Positions 42,836-51,700 are shown, numbered from the stretch's first letter. The stretch is 64,000 bases of DNA from Streptomyces cellostaticus (GCF_001513965.1 NZ_KQ948026.1:1-64000), one strand, 5' to 3'. Notes: generated from the letters alone by a model not told the origin. Program-made: numbers and translations.

Positions 42836-44119
42836 TCAGTGCGCCGCCACCGGCGCCCGCCGGGCAGCCACCCGGGCCGCCCGTGAGCCGAGGACCGTGA
42901 TCGTCACGACGCCGAGGACCGCGAAGATCCCCACGGTGACGGTGCCGGCCCAGCCGCCCGCGTGGAAGGCCATCGCGCCGACCGTGCTGCCGGCGCTGGA
43001 GCCGATGTAGTACGCGGACTGGTAGAGCGCGGAGGCCTGGGCGCGGCCGTGGGTGGCCGTCTTGCTGACCGCCGAGGAGGCGACCGCGTGCCCCGCGAAG
43101 AAGCCCGCGGTGATCAGCACCAGCCCCAGCAGGACCAGGGGGAGGGAGTCGGCCAGGGACAGGAGCAGGCCCGCCGCCGTCGTGCCGCCCGCCAGGTACA
43201 GCGCGCCCCGGCGGCCGAGACGGCCCACCAGGCGGCCCGCCGTCGACGCGGACACCGTACCGACCAGGTACACCAGGAAGATCGAGCCCACGATGCCCTG
43301 CGGAAGCGAGAACGGCGCCTCGGTCAGGCGGTAGCCGATCACCGTGTACACGCCGCCGAACACTGTCATGAACAGCGCGCCGATCGCGTACAGGCGGCGC
43401 AGCAGCGGGTCGGAGAGGTGGTCGCGGACCGTGCCGAGCAGGACATGCGGACGCAGCGAGCCGGGCTTGAAGTGCTGCGGCGCCGGCAGCAGCAGACGGA
43501 ACGCCGCCGCGCAGGCCACCGCGATCACACCGATCACCCCGAGCGCGACCCGCCAGCCCCACTCCTGCGCGACCCAGCCGGTGATCACCCGGCCGCTCAT
43601 CCCGCCGACGCTGTTGCCCGCCACGAACAGCCCGATCGCCGTGACCAGCGCCTTCGGCCGGACCTCCTCGGCCAGATACGCCGTCGCCGACGCCGGAAGA
43701 CCGGCCAGCGCCGCGCCCTGCACCGCCCGCAGCACCACCAGCGTGCCGATCGACGGCGCGAAGGGCACCAGCAGGCCGACGCCCACCGCGACCGCCAGCG
43801 AGGCCGTCATCACCGTACGGCGGCCGAAGCGCTCCGAGAGGGCACTCATCGGCAGCACGAACAGCGCCAGACCGCCGGTCGCGGCCGCCACCGTCCAGCT
43901 CGCCTTGCTCGCCGCGACCCCGAACTCCCCGGAGATCAGCGGCAGCAGGGCCTGCGTGGAGTAGAGGAGGGCGAAGGTCGCGACTCCGGCGAGGAAGAGC
44001 GCGAAGCTCATCCGGCGGTAGCCGGGCCCGCCCGGCGTCAGGCGGGAGTCGGCATCGGAGGAACGGACGGGCGAGACGGCGTCCACGCTGGTGGACGCCC
44101 CGGTACTGGCGGGAGACAT
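42836..44119 (-). CDS. Major facilitator superfamily transporter
   Basis: 427 residues with 12 predicted membrane segments after an N-terminal hydrophilic stretch of about 30 residues. MFS landmarks are AASKASWTVAAATGGLALFV, the loop 2-3 motif SALSERFGRRTV (GxxxxRxGRR class), and GMSGRVITGWVAQEWGWRVA in helix 5, the antiporter-like motif C region. Resembles YnfM/arabinose-type efflux pumps. Divergent from a LysR gene, which probably controls it. GTAGCT lies 7 nt before the ATG on the minus strand. Confidence 0.93.
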   Translation of the reverse strand: MSPASTGASTSVDAVSPVRSSDADSRLTPGGPGYRRMSFALFLAGVATFALLYSTQALLPLISGEFGVAASKASWTVAAATGGLALFVLPMSALSERFGRRTVMTASLAVAVGVGLLVPFAPSIGTLVVLRAVQGAALAGLPASATAYLAEEVRPKALVTAIGLFVAGNSVGGMSGRVITGWVAQEWGWRVALGVIGVIAVACAAAFRLLLPAPQHFKPGSLRPHVLLGTVRDHLSDPLLRRLYAIGALFMTVFGGVYTVIGYRLTEAPFSLPQGIVGSIFLVYLVGTVSASTAGRLVGRLGRRGALYLAGGTTAAGLLLSLADSLPLVLLGLVLITAGFFAGHAVASSAVSKTATHGRAQASALYQSAYYIGSSAGSTVGAMAFHAGGWAGTVTVGIFAVLGVVTITVLGSRAARVAARRAPVAAH

Positions 44120-44151
44120 GCCTCGAAGCTACGTACGGCCCTGCTCATCCG

Positions 44152-44164
44152 TCCAATGCATGGA
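44152..44164. promoter_or_regulatory. LysR-type inverted repeat TCCAATGCATGGA
   Basis: The interrupted palindrome TCCAATGCATGGA lies in the 63-bp MFS/LysR intergenic region, just upstream of CATAAT (44170-44175), a -10-like box 7 nt before the LysR ATG. It has the T-N11-A form expected of a LysR box. Confidence 0.6.
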
Positions 44165-44182
44165 TTCGCCATAATCGTTCCC

Positions 44183-45145
44183 ATGGTGCATCAGCAAAGC
44201 TCACAGGCTCGACTGTCACCGTCCGGTGACACAGAAGACATGACGGAGATGTCGAAGTTGCTGGCGCCCCGCCTCGCCTACTTCGCCGGCGTCGCCCGCA
44301 CCGAGCACGTCACCCGGGCCGCCCACGAGATGAACGTCCCCCAGTCGACCCTCTCGCGCGCGATGGCCCGCCTGGAACAGGACCTGGGCGTCGACCTGTT
44401 CGCCCGCCACGGCCGCACCGTCTCCCTCACCACCGCCGGCCGCACCTTCCTCGCCTCCGTCGAACGCGCCCTGGCCGAGGTCGAGCGGGCCGCCGAGGAG
44501 GTCCGCGCCGACGCCGACCCGGCCACCGGCAAGGTCGCCTTCGGCTTCCTGCACACCATGGGCGCCGAGACCGTACCGGGCCTCCTGCACGCCTTCCGCG
44601 CCGACCACCCGCGCATCCGCTTCAGCCTCGTCCAGAACTACGGCGAGGCGATGCTGGAGCGGCTGCGCGCGGGAGAGCTGGACCTCTGCCTCACCTCCCC
44701 GGTCCCCGACGCCCCCGACCTCGTCGCCCGCCGCCTCGACGAGCAGAAGCTGCGTCTCGTCGTCCCGGCCGACCACCGCCTGGCCGCCCGGCGCCGTATC
44801 CGCCTGGCCGAGGCGTCGGACGAAACGTTCGTCACCCTGGAGCCGGGTTACGGCCTGCGCCGCATCACCGACGACCTCTGCAGACAGGCGGGCTTCCGCC
44901 CGAGGGTCGCCTTCGAGGGCGAGGAGGCGGAAACCCTGCGGGGCCTGGTGGCGGCAGGGCTGGGCGTCGCCCTCCTCCCTCCGCCGACCGTGCCCAGGCC
45001 AGGAGTCGTGGAGCTGACCGTGACGGCCCCGAAGGCGGCACGAGAAATCGGCGTCGCCTGGCTGGCAGACCGCCCGGACACACCCCCCGTAGCGGCCTTC
45101 AAGAAGTTCCTGCTCTCCAGAAGAGGCAATCTCCTGCCCGCCTGA
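44183..45145 (+). CDS. LysR family transcriptional regulator
   Basis: 320 residues from ATG 44183 (ATG 44240 would give 301). Winged helix-turn-helix: APRLAYFAGVARTEHVTRAA, then MNVPQSTLSRAMARLEQDLG and VDLFARHGRTVSLTTAGRTF. The LysR substrate domain begins GKVAFGFLHTMGAETVPGLL. The -10-like CATAAT lies 7 nt before ATG 44183 with no Shine-Dalgarno sequence, which favours the longer, leaderless form. Likely regulator of the divergent MFS pump. Confidence 0.92.
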   Translation: MVHQQSSQARLSPSGDTEDMTEMSKLLAPRLAYFAGVARTEHVTRAAHEMNVPQSTLSRAMARLEQDLGVDLFARHGRTVSLTTAGRTFLASVERALAEVERAAEEVRADADPATGKVAFGFLHTMGAETVPGLLHAFRADHPRIRFSLVQNYGEAMLERLRAGELDLCLTSPVPDAPDLVARRLDEQKLRLVVPADHRLAARRRIRLAEASDETFVTLEPGYGLRRITDDLCRQAGFRPRVAFEGEEAETLRGLVAAGLGVALLPPPTVPRPGVVELTVTAPKAAREIGVAWLADRPDTPPVAAFKKFLLSRRGNLLPA

Positions 45146-45148
45146 GGG

Positions 45149-45182
45149 GCGCGGGGAACTGCGCGATCAACCACAGACCACC
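45149..45182. repeat. Common Streptomyces intergenic repeat fragment
   Basis: GGGGCGCGGGGAACTGCGCG immediately after the LysR stop, continuing ATCAACCACAGACCAC, matches a short sequence that recurs in many Streptomyces intergenic regions (from memory). It is related in its ends to the 51-bp repeat elsewhere in this window. Confidence 0.55.
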
Positions 45183-45214
45183 CGCACACCGAACACAACA
45201 CCAGGCCCCGAGCT

Positions 45215-45976
45215 CTACCGTCTGAACGACTTACCGAACCCCGCAGCCAACGGCATCCTCAAACCGATCGGAGGCGGCGCAGCCAACGCATCCTCCACCG
45301 GCCGGGACACCGAACACCCGAACAGCGCCCCCATCACGAAGTCCACCGCAAGACACAGCACTTCATCCCGATGCTGATGCAACCCATGGCCATCGGAGTG
45401 CACTTCGAACCGGCACACATCCCGATTCACCTTCTTCGCCCGCGCCGCGAGGCGGAACGACAGCTCGGGATCGGCCCGTTCGTCGTTCGTGCCGTGCACG
45501 ATCAGCACCTGCCGCCCCACCAGCTGCTTCACCGGCTCGGCGGGCGCGGCCACATCCTCCTCCGGCAGCCAAGGGGCGACCGCGACCACCGAGTTGACGG
45601 CCTCGTGCCCGCCCGCCCGCAGCGCGGCCCGCCCGCCCATGCCGAGCCCCACCAGGCATACGGGAACATCTCCGTACCGTCGTACGATCTCGTCGGCGGC
45701 CCACTCCGCATCCCCCGCCGGATGCGCCTCGCTGCCGTTCCAGCCCCGGTAGCGGTAGTGGACGGTATGGACAGCCAACCCCTCCGTCCGGCCCGCGCGA
45801 GCGAACCTGCGGCCCAGGGAGCGGGCGAAGGAGGCCGCCCGGACGAGGGACGGCCTGCGGGCGGACACCTCCTCGCCGCCGGGGAGCAACAGCACCGCTC
45901 CGCTCACCGCCGTCGGCTCCGGGCCGACTGCCTTTCCCAGCCTGGCCGTTCGAACCGGCGTCGCTTGCTGTCCCAT
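45215..45976 (-). CDS. Alpha/beta-hydrolase-like protein lacking the nucleophile
   Basis: 253 residues. Dienelactone-hydrolase-like fold with SGAVLLLPGGEEVSARRPSL at the first strand, HTVHYRYRGWNGSEAHPAGD, the nucleophile-elbow region VCLVGLGMGGRAALRAGG, then VLIVHGTNDERADPELSF and EVHSDGHGLHQH (Asp and His of the triad). The expected Ser of GxSxG is Gly (GLGMG), so hydrolytic activity by the normal mechanism is not possible. It may be a pseudo-enzyme or binding protein. Divergent from add. Confidence 0.8.
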   Translation of the reverse strand: MGQQATPVRTARLGKAVGPEPTAVSGAVLLLPGGEEVSARRPSLVRAASFARSLGRRFARAGRTEGLAVHTVHYRYRGWNGSEAHPAGDAEWAADEIVRRYGDVPVCLVGLGMGGRAALRAGGHEAVNSVVAVAPWLPEEDVAAPAEPVKQLVGRQVLIVHGTNDERADPELSFRLAARAKKVNRDVCRFEVHSDGHGLHQHRDEVLCLAVDFVMGALFGCSVSRPVEDALAAPPPIGLRMPLAAGFGKSFRR

Positions 45977-46080
45977 GACAGAACAGTGTCAGAAGGCGTG
46001 GTGTACGAAACCCGTCCGGGCGGTCACCGTTGCGTATCGACGGAAAAGTGCCGTCGCGTCGAGTGGCATACAGCGGGCGC

Positions 46081-46103
46081 TCTACGCGCGTAGGCGTTAG
46101 AGT
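46081..46103 (+). promoter_or_regulatory. Operator TCTACGCGCGTAGG and -10 of add
   Basis: TCTACGCGCGTAGG (46081-46094, palindromic core TACGCGCGTA) is immediately followed by -10-like TAGAGT (46098-46103), 6 nt before the add ATG. Confidence 0.82.
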
Positions 46104-46109
46104 GCGGAA

Positions 46110-47285
46110 ATGACGAGCCAGACTGCACCGACTGGGACCGTCCCGACGAACGTCCCGACGCCGGACCAGATCCGCCGGGCACCCAAGGTTCTGCTGCACG
46201 ATCACCTCGACGGCGGGCTCCGCCCCGGAACCGTCGTAGAACTCGCCCGGCAAACGGGCTATTCCCAGCTCCCCGAGACCGACCCCGACAAGCTGGGCAT
46301 CTGGTTCCGGGAGGCAGCCGACTCCGGCTCGCTGGAACGGTATCTGGAGACCTTCTCGCACACCGTCGGCGTGATGCAGACCCGCGAGGCGCTGATCCGG
46401 GTCGCGCGGGAGTGTGCCGAGGACCTCGCCGAGGACGGCGTCGTCTACGCCGAGGTGCGGTACGCGCCCGAGCAGCATCTGGAGGCCGGGCTGAGCCTCG
46501 AAGAGGTGGTCGAGGCGGTCAACGAGGGCTTCCGGCAGGGGGAGCGGCTCGCCCGGGAGAACGGCCACCGCATCCGGGTCGGCGCCCTGCTGACCGCCAT
46601 GCGGCACGCGGCCCGCGCCCTGGAGATCGCCGAACTCGCCAACCGGTACCGCGACCTGGGCGTGGTCGGCTTCGACATCGCCGGCGCCGAGGCCGGCTAC
46701 CCGCCCACCCGGCACCTGGACGCCTTCGAGTACCTCAAGCGCGAGAACAACCACTTCACCATCCACGCCGGCGAGGCCTTCGGGCTGCCGTCCATCTGGC
46801 AGGCGCTGCAGTGGTGCGGCGCGGACCGGCTCGGGCACGGGGTGCGGATCATCGACGACATCGAGGTCCGCGAGGACGGCTCGGTCAAGCTCGGCCGGCT
46901 GGCCTCGTACGTCCGGGACAAGCGCATCCCGCTGGAGATGTGCCCCAGCTCCAACCTCCAGACCGGGGCCGCGCCCTCGTACGCCGAGCATCCGATCGGG
47001 CTGCTGCGGCGGCTTCACTTCAGGGCGACGGTCAACACGGACAACAGGCTGATGTCGCACACCAGCATGAGCCGGGAATTTGAGCATCTCGTCGATGCGT
47101 TCAGTTACACGCTTGACGATCTGCAATGGTTCTCCGTCAATGCGATGAAATCGGCGTTCATTCCTTTCGATGAACGACTCGCGATGATCAATGACGTGGT
47201 CAAGCCCGGATATGCAGAGTTGAAATCCGAATGGCTGTTCCGGCAGACCGCTTCCACCAGCGGTTCTTCCGGTTCGGACGGATAG
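46110..47285 (+). CDS. add: Adenosine deaminase
   Basis: 391 residues. Converts adenosine/deoxyadenosine to (deoxy)inosine, the substrate for the purine nucleoside phosphorylase encoded at 60080. Metal-site motif KVLLHDHLDGGLRPGTVVEL is near residue 27, later FTIHAGEAFGLPSIW, GADRLGHGVRI and ATVNTDNRLMSHTSMS. Length is slightly above the E. coli enzyme. ATG 46110 lacks a leader of useful length: TAGAGT ends 6 nt upstream, suggesting leaderless translation. An operator of the nucleoside type overlaps the promoter. Confidence 0.97.
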   Translation: MTSQTAPTGTVPTNVPTPDQIRRAPKVLLHDHLDGGLRPGTVVELARQTGYSQLPETDPDKLGIWFREAADSGSLERYLETFSHTVGVMQTREALIRVARECAEDLAEDGVVYAEVRYAPEQHLEAGLSLEEVVEAVNEGFRQGERLARENGHRIRVGALLTAMRHAARALEIAELANRYRDLGVVGFDIAGAEAGYPPTRHLDAFEYLKRENNHFTIHAGEAFGLPSIWQALQWCGADRLGHGVRIIDDIEVREDGSVKLGRLASYVRDKRIPLEMCPSSNLQTGAAPSYAEHPIGLLRRLHFRATVNTDNRLMSHTSMSREFEHLVDAFSYTLDDLQWFSVNAMKSAFIPFDERLAMINDVVKPGYAELKSEWLFRQTASTSGSSGSDG

Positions 47286-47437
47286 CGGCGGGTCGATCGG
47301 CGGCGCGAAATGCGAACGGGTCTTCACAATCCGTCCGCATTTCGGTGTTTGCGGGGGGTGGTACGGCATGTTTACGGTCGAGAACCGCTCAAGCCGCTTT
47401 TTATCTCCCCGTCTCCGTATTCAAGGACGCAATTACA

Positions 47438-47791
47438 ATGAAGCAGTCTGCTGTCAAGACCATCGGTGTGGCCGCCCTCGGTGCCGCCTTCGCCGCCATC
47501 GGCGCGGGTGCCGCGAACGCGGCCCCGGCCGTCCCGGACGCGACTCAGGCCCTGGGCGCCGTCAAGGCGCTGCCGGCCGAGAACGTCGGCAAGGTGCTGC
47601 CGGGCGCCGGCCAGGCGCTCGCCCAGGGGCGGAGTGCCGTCGGTGCCGGGATGGCCGCTGCCCAGCCGGCCGTCGCGAAGGTCCCCGCCAACCCGCCGAC
47701 CGCGCCGGTCAACGGGCTGATCGGCGGACTGCCGCCGCTGCAGAGCCTGCCCGGACACGGTTCGCCGGTGCAGGGCATTCAGCTCAGCTGA
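47438..47791 (+). CDS. Small secreted protein
   Basis: 117 residues. Clear Sec signal peptide, MKQSAVKTIGVAALGAAFAA with cleavage likely after ANA-A (about residue 29). The mature part is low-complexity Ala/Pro/Gly and Val-rich (ALGAVKALPAENVGKVLPG... NGLIGGLPPLQSLPG). There are no cysteines. No known domain; related small secreted proteins with GLIGGLP-like ends occur in Streptomyces. Its upstream region (47286-47437) is relatively AT-rich for this genome. Confidence 0.75.
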   Translation: MKQSAVKTIGVAALGAAFAAIGAGAANAAPAVPDATQALGAVKALPAENVGKVLPGAGQALAQGRSAVGAGMAAAQPAVAKVPANPPTAPVNGLIGGLPPLQSLPGHGSPVQGIQLS

Positions 47792-47797
47792 CGTCCG

Positions 47798-47864
47798 CCG
47801 CACCACAACGCCGCTGGGGCGCTCCCGGACTGCTCCGGGGCGCCCCAGCGGCGTTGTGGTGCGG
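47798..47864. terminator. Very long bidirectional terminator hairpin
   Basis: A perfect 25-bp stem (47798-47822 with 47840-47864) has a 17-nt loop that itself can form CCCGGA/TCCGGG. It lies between the convergent secreted-protein and PspC genes. A T-run is lacking on either side. Confidence 0.88.
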
Positions 47865-47866
47865 AC

Positions 47867-48070
47867 TCACCAGGCGGCGGCCTTGGCCTTGTCCTCCGCC
47901 GGCAGCAGGATCCACAGCGCTATGTAGAGCAGGAACTGCGGGCCGGGCAGCAGACAGGACAGCAGGAAGATCACCCGCATCGTCGTCGCGGAGGTGCCGA
48001 AGCGCCGTGCCAGCGCTGCGCACACTCCGCCGATCATGCGGCCGTGGGTGGGGCGGGCAAGGGCGGTCAT
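47867..48070 (-). CDS. PspC domain-containing small membrane protein
   Basis: 67 residues from ATG 48070 with AAGGAG 6 nt upstream. It opens MTALARPTHGRMIGGVCAAL and continues ARRFGTSATTMRVIFLLSCL, the PspC signature (GGVCAGLA...G.....VR..). One or two membrane helices follow and it ends LLPAEDKAKAAAW. Phage-shock-type envelope stress role by family; no psp operon around it. Confidence 0.88.
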   Translation of the reverse strand: MTALARPTHGRMIGGVCAALARRFGTSATTMRVIFLLSCLLPGPQFLLYIALWILLPAEDKAKAAAW

Positions 48071-48163
48071 GTCGGCTCCTTCGTGAGCTGCGGTCAAAGG
48101 CGGCCCGACCGGCTGCCTCAGCTGCCTTCCACGCTACGGAGACGAAGGGGGCAAAGCGTCGCT

Positions 48164-48724
48164 CTACGGGGCGATACCGACCCTGGGAATCGTCGGGGTC
48201 CGACCCTGAGGGAGGTCCTCCTGGGCGGTGACCTTCCCGGCCGCGAAGGGCTCGCGCTCGGCCCGCCGCCGTAGCCAGGCCCGGCCGGCGGGCACCACGG
48301 CCAGGTGGGCCAGGGCCACCCCCACGGTGTTCAGCAGCAGCGAGTCGACGTCCACGACCCTGCCGGGCACACCGGTCTGCAGCAGGGCGATCCCGAGGGA
48401 GATCAGGGCGCCCGCGGCCGCCGTACGGATCAGGGAGGCGAGCGGGGAGACGGCGAGCCTGCCGTGCGCCATCGGCAGCAGCACACCCAGCGGCGCGAGC
48501 AGGGCCACCCCCTCGCCGAGGGGCCTGGCCGCCTCGGGCCAGCCCAGCGCCAGATCGGCCCGGATGCCGGCCAGCGGGTGCAGATTGGCGGGCATCACCC
48601 AGGGCACGTCCAGGGGCCGCAGCATCAGCCAGGCGACGAGCGCGAGATGCGCGACGAGGAGGACACTCCCTGTCACCCGGATGCGGATCTCGGCGCTGCC
48701 GCCGATGAAGCCTTGACGCTGCAC
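48164..48724 (-). CDS. VanZ family membrane protein
   Basis: About 186 residues from GTG 48724 (start uncertain; ATG 48799 also in frame). Four to five membrane segments. VanZ-like features are VAHLALVAWLMLRPLDVPWV, then NLHPLAGIRADLALG, EGVALLAPLGVLLPM and VDVDSLLLNTVGVALAHLAV, the last with the conserved D-D-x-x-N-T/G helix. VanZ relatives are linked to teicoplanin resistance, but most have no known substrate. The C-terminus is a charged cytosolic tail. Confidence 0.8.
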   Translation of the reverse strand: MQRQGFIGGSAEIRIRVTGSVLLVAHLALVAWLMLRPLDVPWVMPANLHPLAGIRADLALGWPEAARPLGEGVALLAPLGVLLPMAHGRLAVSPLASLIRTAAAGALISLGIALLQTGVPGRVVDVDSLLLNTVGVALAHLAVVPAGRAWLRRRAEREPFAAGKVTAQEDLPQGRTPTIPRVGIAP

Positions 48725-48816
48725 GCTCCCCAAGACGCACCCGTGTGCACGATCGGTTCCGCATCCGTCACGCGGATGCACATGAGGCGTCCGCCACACG
48801 GGCCCGCCACGGCGGC

Positions 48817-49428
48817 TCAGCCCGCCCTGACCTCGCTGGACGGCGGCTGGGAGCTGCCCGGCCGGCTACGGACGTCGTCGGTGCACTCGTAACGGCGCAG
48901 GGGCCCGGAGCCCGGGCCGCCCAGGATCACCGAGCCGTCGCCCTCCGTCGCCGCCGAGTCGGACAGCGTGCACACGAGCTGGGCGAGGGCGTAGGAGGTG
49001 AGCCGGGCCGGCCCGCCGCTCAGCCGCAGTGCGTCCTCCGGGTCCTTCGGGCCCGGACCGGTCACGCTCAGGCCGCCCGGCACGTACGTCGCGTAGCCCG
49101 CCGCCCGCTCGGCGGGCGAAGGGGACGCGGCGAGCTGGTCCAGCAGACCCTGCGCCACGATGACCCGGTGCCGCGCGTCCGCAGTGCCCTCCGGGACCCG
49201 CACGGTGCGGTCGACGGTCACCAGGGACGAGCCGCACAGCAGGAAGACCTGCACCGGCACCCCGTGCGAGGACTGCGTCGACAGGTCGGACCGGGTCAGC
49301 GAGCACGGCACCCGGGAGGGCGCCGCGCCGAAGTCCGTCGGCACCTCGGTGGCCCGGATCCCGCACCCGGTGAGCAGCCCGGCGAGGAGGGGCAGCGCCA
49401 GCAGGCGCCGTACGGTCCCTGCGGTCAT
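48817..49428 (-). CDS. Lipoprotein of the afsQ operon
   Basis: 203 residues. Signal RRLLALPLLAGLLTGCG carries a lipobox (LTGC, lipidated Cys about 22). The mature part has four further cysteines (VPCSLTRS, FLLCGSS, LVCTLSD, YECTDD), likely two disulfides. The ATG overlaps the afsQ2 stop by 4 bp (ATGA), so it is co-translated with the sensor kinase. From memory, the S. coelicolor afsQ operon also ends in a lipoprotein gene. It might modulate the AfsQ2 sensor domain (inference). No enzymatic motif seen. Confidence 0.88.
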   Translation of the reverse strand: MTAGTVRRLLALPLLAGLLTGCGIRATEVPTDFGAAPSRVPCSLTRSDLSTQSSHGVPVQVFLLCGSSLVTVDRTVRVPEGTADARHRVIVAQGLLDQLAASPSPAERAAGYATYVPGGLSVTGPGPKDPEDALRLSGGPARLTSYALAQLVCTLSDSAATEGDGSVILGGPGSGPLRRYECTDDVRSRPGSSQPPSSEVRAG

Positions 49429-51008
49429 GACCCCTCCTTCCCGGTTTCCCCGGCCTCGTTCTCCTTGGTGCCTTCGCCGTTCTCCTCCGTCAGCCGTGAG
49501 GCGTCCCGCGGCAGCCGCAGCGTGAACACCGCTCCGCCGTCCGGGGAGTTGGCGGCGGTGATCTCACCGCCGTGGATGTGGGCGTTCTCCAGCGCGATGG
49601 ACAGGCCCAGACCGCTGCCCTCGGAGCGCGGCCGGGAGGCGCTGGCCTTGTAGAAGCGGTCGAAGACGTGTGGCAGGACGTCCTCGGGGATGCCGGGCCC
49701 GTGGTCGCGCACCGCGATGACCAGATCGTCGCCGTCGATCCGCACCGACACCCGCACCGGCGAGCCGCCGTGCTTGAGCGCGTTGCCGATCAGGTTGGCG
49801 AGGATCACGTCCAGGCGGCGCGGGTCGAGCCGGGAGTGGATGCCGCGTTCGGCGTCCAGCTCGACGGCGTCCAGCCAGGCGCGGGCGTCGATGCAGGCGG
49901 TGATCTGGTCGGCGAGGTCGACGTCGTCCAGGACCAGACGGGCGGTGCCCGCGTCGAAGCGGGTGACCTCCATCAGGTTCTCGACCAGGGAATTCAGCCG
50001 CCGTGTCTCGCTGACCACCAGCCGTACGGCCGGTTCGATCATCGGGTCCATGCTCCCCGACTCCGCCTCCAGCTCCTCCTCCAGCACCTCCGTGACGGCG
50101 GTGATGGCGGTCAGCGGGGTGCGCAGCTCGTGCGACATGTCGGCGACGAACCGCCGGGACGCCTCGTCCCGGGCGGCCATGTCGGCGACCCGTTTCTCCA
50201 GCGCCTCGGCCGCGTTGTTGAACGTCCGTGACAGATCGGCGAGTTCATCGGTGCCCGACACCCGCAGCCGGGTGTCCAGCCTGCCCTCGCCGAGGCGCCG
50301 GGCGGCCACCCCGAGCCGGTGCACCGGCTTCAGCACGGTCGTGGCGGCGGCCTGCGCGAGCAGCGCCGAGCCGATCAGCGCGAGGCCCGTCGCGATCCCC
50401 AGCGACCAGGCCAGCGAGTTGAGGTCCTTGGCCTCCGGCTCCAGCGACTTGGAGATGTAGCCCGTCGGGCCGCCGCCGATCAGCCTCGTACCGGCCACCA
50501 GATACGGCGTGCCGTGCTGGTCGACCCGCTGCCAGTACAGGTGGTACGGCGACTTGTTGCTGTCGGTCACCTTCTGCCGCTTGTTCACCGCGGCGCGCAG
50601 CGACCCCGGCACGTCCTCCATCGAGAAGCCGTTGATGCCGCCCGAATTGCCGTACACCGTCTTGCCGCTCGCGTCCTCGGCGACCAGCAGCACGCTGAAC
50701 CGCTGGCTGCTGGCGGCCATCTGGCCCGCCGCACGCTGCAGTTCGTCCTGCGAGGGGTGCACAGGCAGCGCACCCGCCCGGTTCTGCATCTCCTGCTGGA
50801 AGTCGCGCAGCACCGCGTCCTGGGCGCGGGTGAGCACGGCCTCCCGGTTCAGCCAGTACGCGATGCCCGACGCCGACACCGCGGCGGTGAGCGCGACCAG
50901 CCCGAAGACGACGACCAGCCGCAGCCTGAGGCTGGTGAACCTGAGCCGCGACAGATTTCCCTTGCGCCCCGCGGCCCAGCCGCGCAGCCCCCCTCGCGTA
51001 TCGGTCAC
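49425..51008 (-). CDS. afsQ2: Sensor histidine kinase AfsQ2
   Basis: 527 residues from GTG 51008, overlapping afsQ1 by 4 bp. Membrane-bound partner of response regulator AfsQ1, known in S. coelicolor to influence antibiotic production and nitrogen/phosphate responses. First helix LRLVVVFGLVALTAAVSASG (residues 27-46), then an extracellular sensor of about 160 residues and a second helix near 205-225. Next come HAMP (VLKPVHRLGVAARRLGEGRL), HisKA FVADMSHELRTPLTAI (phospho-His), and the HATPase motifs NLIGNALKHGG, DHGPGIPEDV and GSGLGLSIALENAH. The C-terminal 30 residues are Glu/Gly-rich. Confidence 0.95.
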   Translation of the reverse strand: MTDTRGGLRGWAAGRKGNLSRLRFTSLRLRLVVVFGLVALTAAVSASGIAYWLNREAVLTRAQDAVLRDFQQEMQNRAGALPVHPSQDELQRAAGQMAASSQRFSVLLVAEDASGKTVYGNSGGINGFSMEDVPGSLRAAVNKRQKVTDSNKSPYHLYWQRVDQHGTPYLVAGTRLIGGGPTGYISKSLEPEAKDLNSLAWSLGIATGLALIGSALLAQAAATTVLKPVHRLGVAARRLGEGRLDTRLRVSGTDELADLSRTFNNAAEALEKRVADMAARDEASRRFVADMSHELRTPLTAITAVTEVLEEELEAESGSMDPMIEPAVRLVVSETRRLNSLVENLMEVTRFDAGTARLVLDDVDLADQITACIDARAWLDAVELDAERGIHSRLDPRRLDVILANLIGNALKHGGSPVRVSVRIDGDDLVIAVRDHGPGIPEDVLPHVFDRFYKASASRPRSEGSGLGLSIALENAHIHGGEITAANSPDGGAVFTLRLPRDASRLTEENGEGTKENEAGETGKEGS

Positions 51009-51700
51009 TGAGGGGTGTCCAGGCGGTAGCCGACACCACGGACGGTACGGATCAGGGTCGGGGACGAGGGCACGTCCTCCACCTTGGCGCGCAGCCGCTG
51101 TACACACGCGTCCACCAGGCGCGAGTCGCCCAGGTAGTCGTGCTCCCAGACCAGCCGCAGCAACTGCTGCCGCGACAGCGCCTGGCCGGGCCGCCGGCTC
51201 AGCTCCAGCAGCAGCCTGAGCTCGGTCGGCGTCAGCTGCAGGTCCTCGCCGTTCTTCGTCACGGTCATCGCCGACCGGTCGATGACGAGGCTGCCGAAGG
51301 TCGCCGAGTCGCTGGACTCGCGCTCCCCGCGCCGCAGCACGGCCCGGATCCGGGCGTCCAGCACCCGGCCCTGAACCGGCTTGACGACGTAGTCGTCGGC
51401 CCCGGACTCCAGCCCGACCACCACGTCGATGTCATCGTTGCGGGCGGTCAGCAGGATGATCGGCAGCTGGTCGGTGCGCCGGATGCGCCGGCACACCTCG
51501 AACCCGTCGATGCCGGGCAGCATCACGTCCAGCACGATCAGATCCGGCCGCTGCTCGCGCAGCAGCTTCAGACCGTCCTCACCGCTGGCAGCGGTGGCCA
51601 CCCGATGACCCTGGCGCGTCAGGGAGAGCTCCAGGGCCGTGCGGATGGCGTCGTCGTCCTCGATCAGCAACAGGGAAGGCACGGGCACATTCTGGCCCAT
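51005..51700 (-). CDS. afsQ1: Response regulator AfsQ1 (OmpR family)
   Basis: 231 residues from ATG 51700, where GGGAGG lies 6 nt upstream; the S. coelicolor protein as I remember it is 225 residues and would start at GTG 51682. Receiver domain: PSLLLIEDDDAIRTALELSL, phospho-acceptor LIVLDVMLPGIDGFEVC, switch residues LLTARN and the Lys in DDYVVKPVQGR. The winged helix has LTPTELRLLLELSRRPGQAL and DSRLVDACVQRLRAKVED with VRGVGYRL. Activates sigQ and other targets through GTnAC-N6-GTnAC sites, one of which lies between the genes. Operon afsQ1-afsQ2-lipoprotein. Confidence 0.96.
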   Translation of the reverse strand: MGQNVPVPSLLLIEDDDAIRTALELSLTRQGHRVATAASGEDGLKLLREQRPDLIVLDVMLPGIDGFEVCRRIRRTDQLPIILLTARNDDIDVVVGLESGADDYVVKPVQGRVLDARIRAVLRRGERESSDSATFGSLVIDRSAMTVTKNGEDLQLTPTELRLLLELSRRPGQALSRQQLLRLVWEHDYLGDSRLVDACVQRLRAKVEDVPSSPTLIRTVRGVGYRLDTPQ

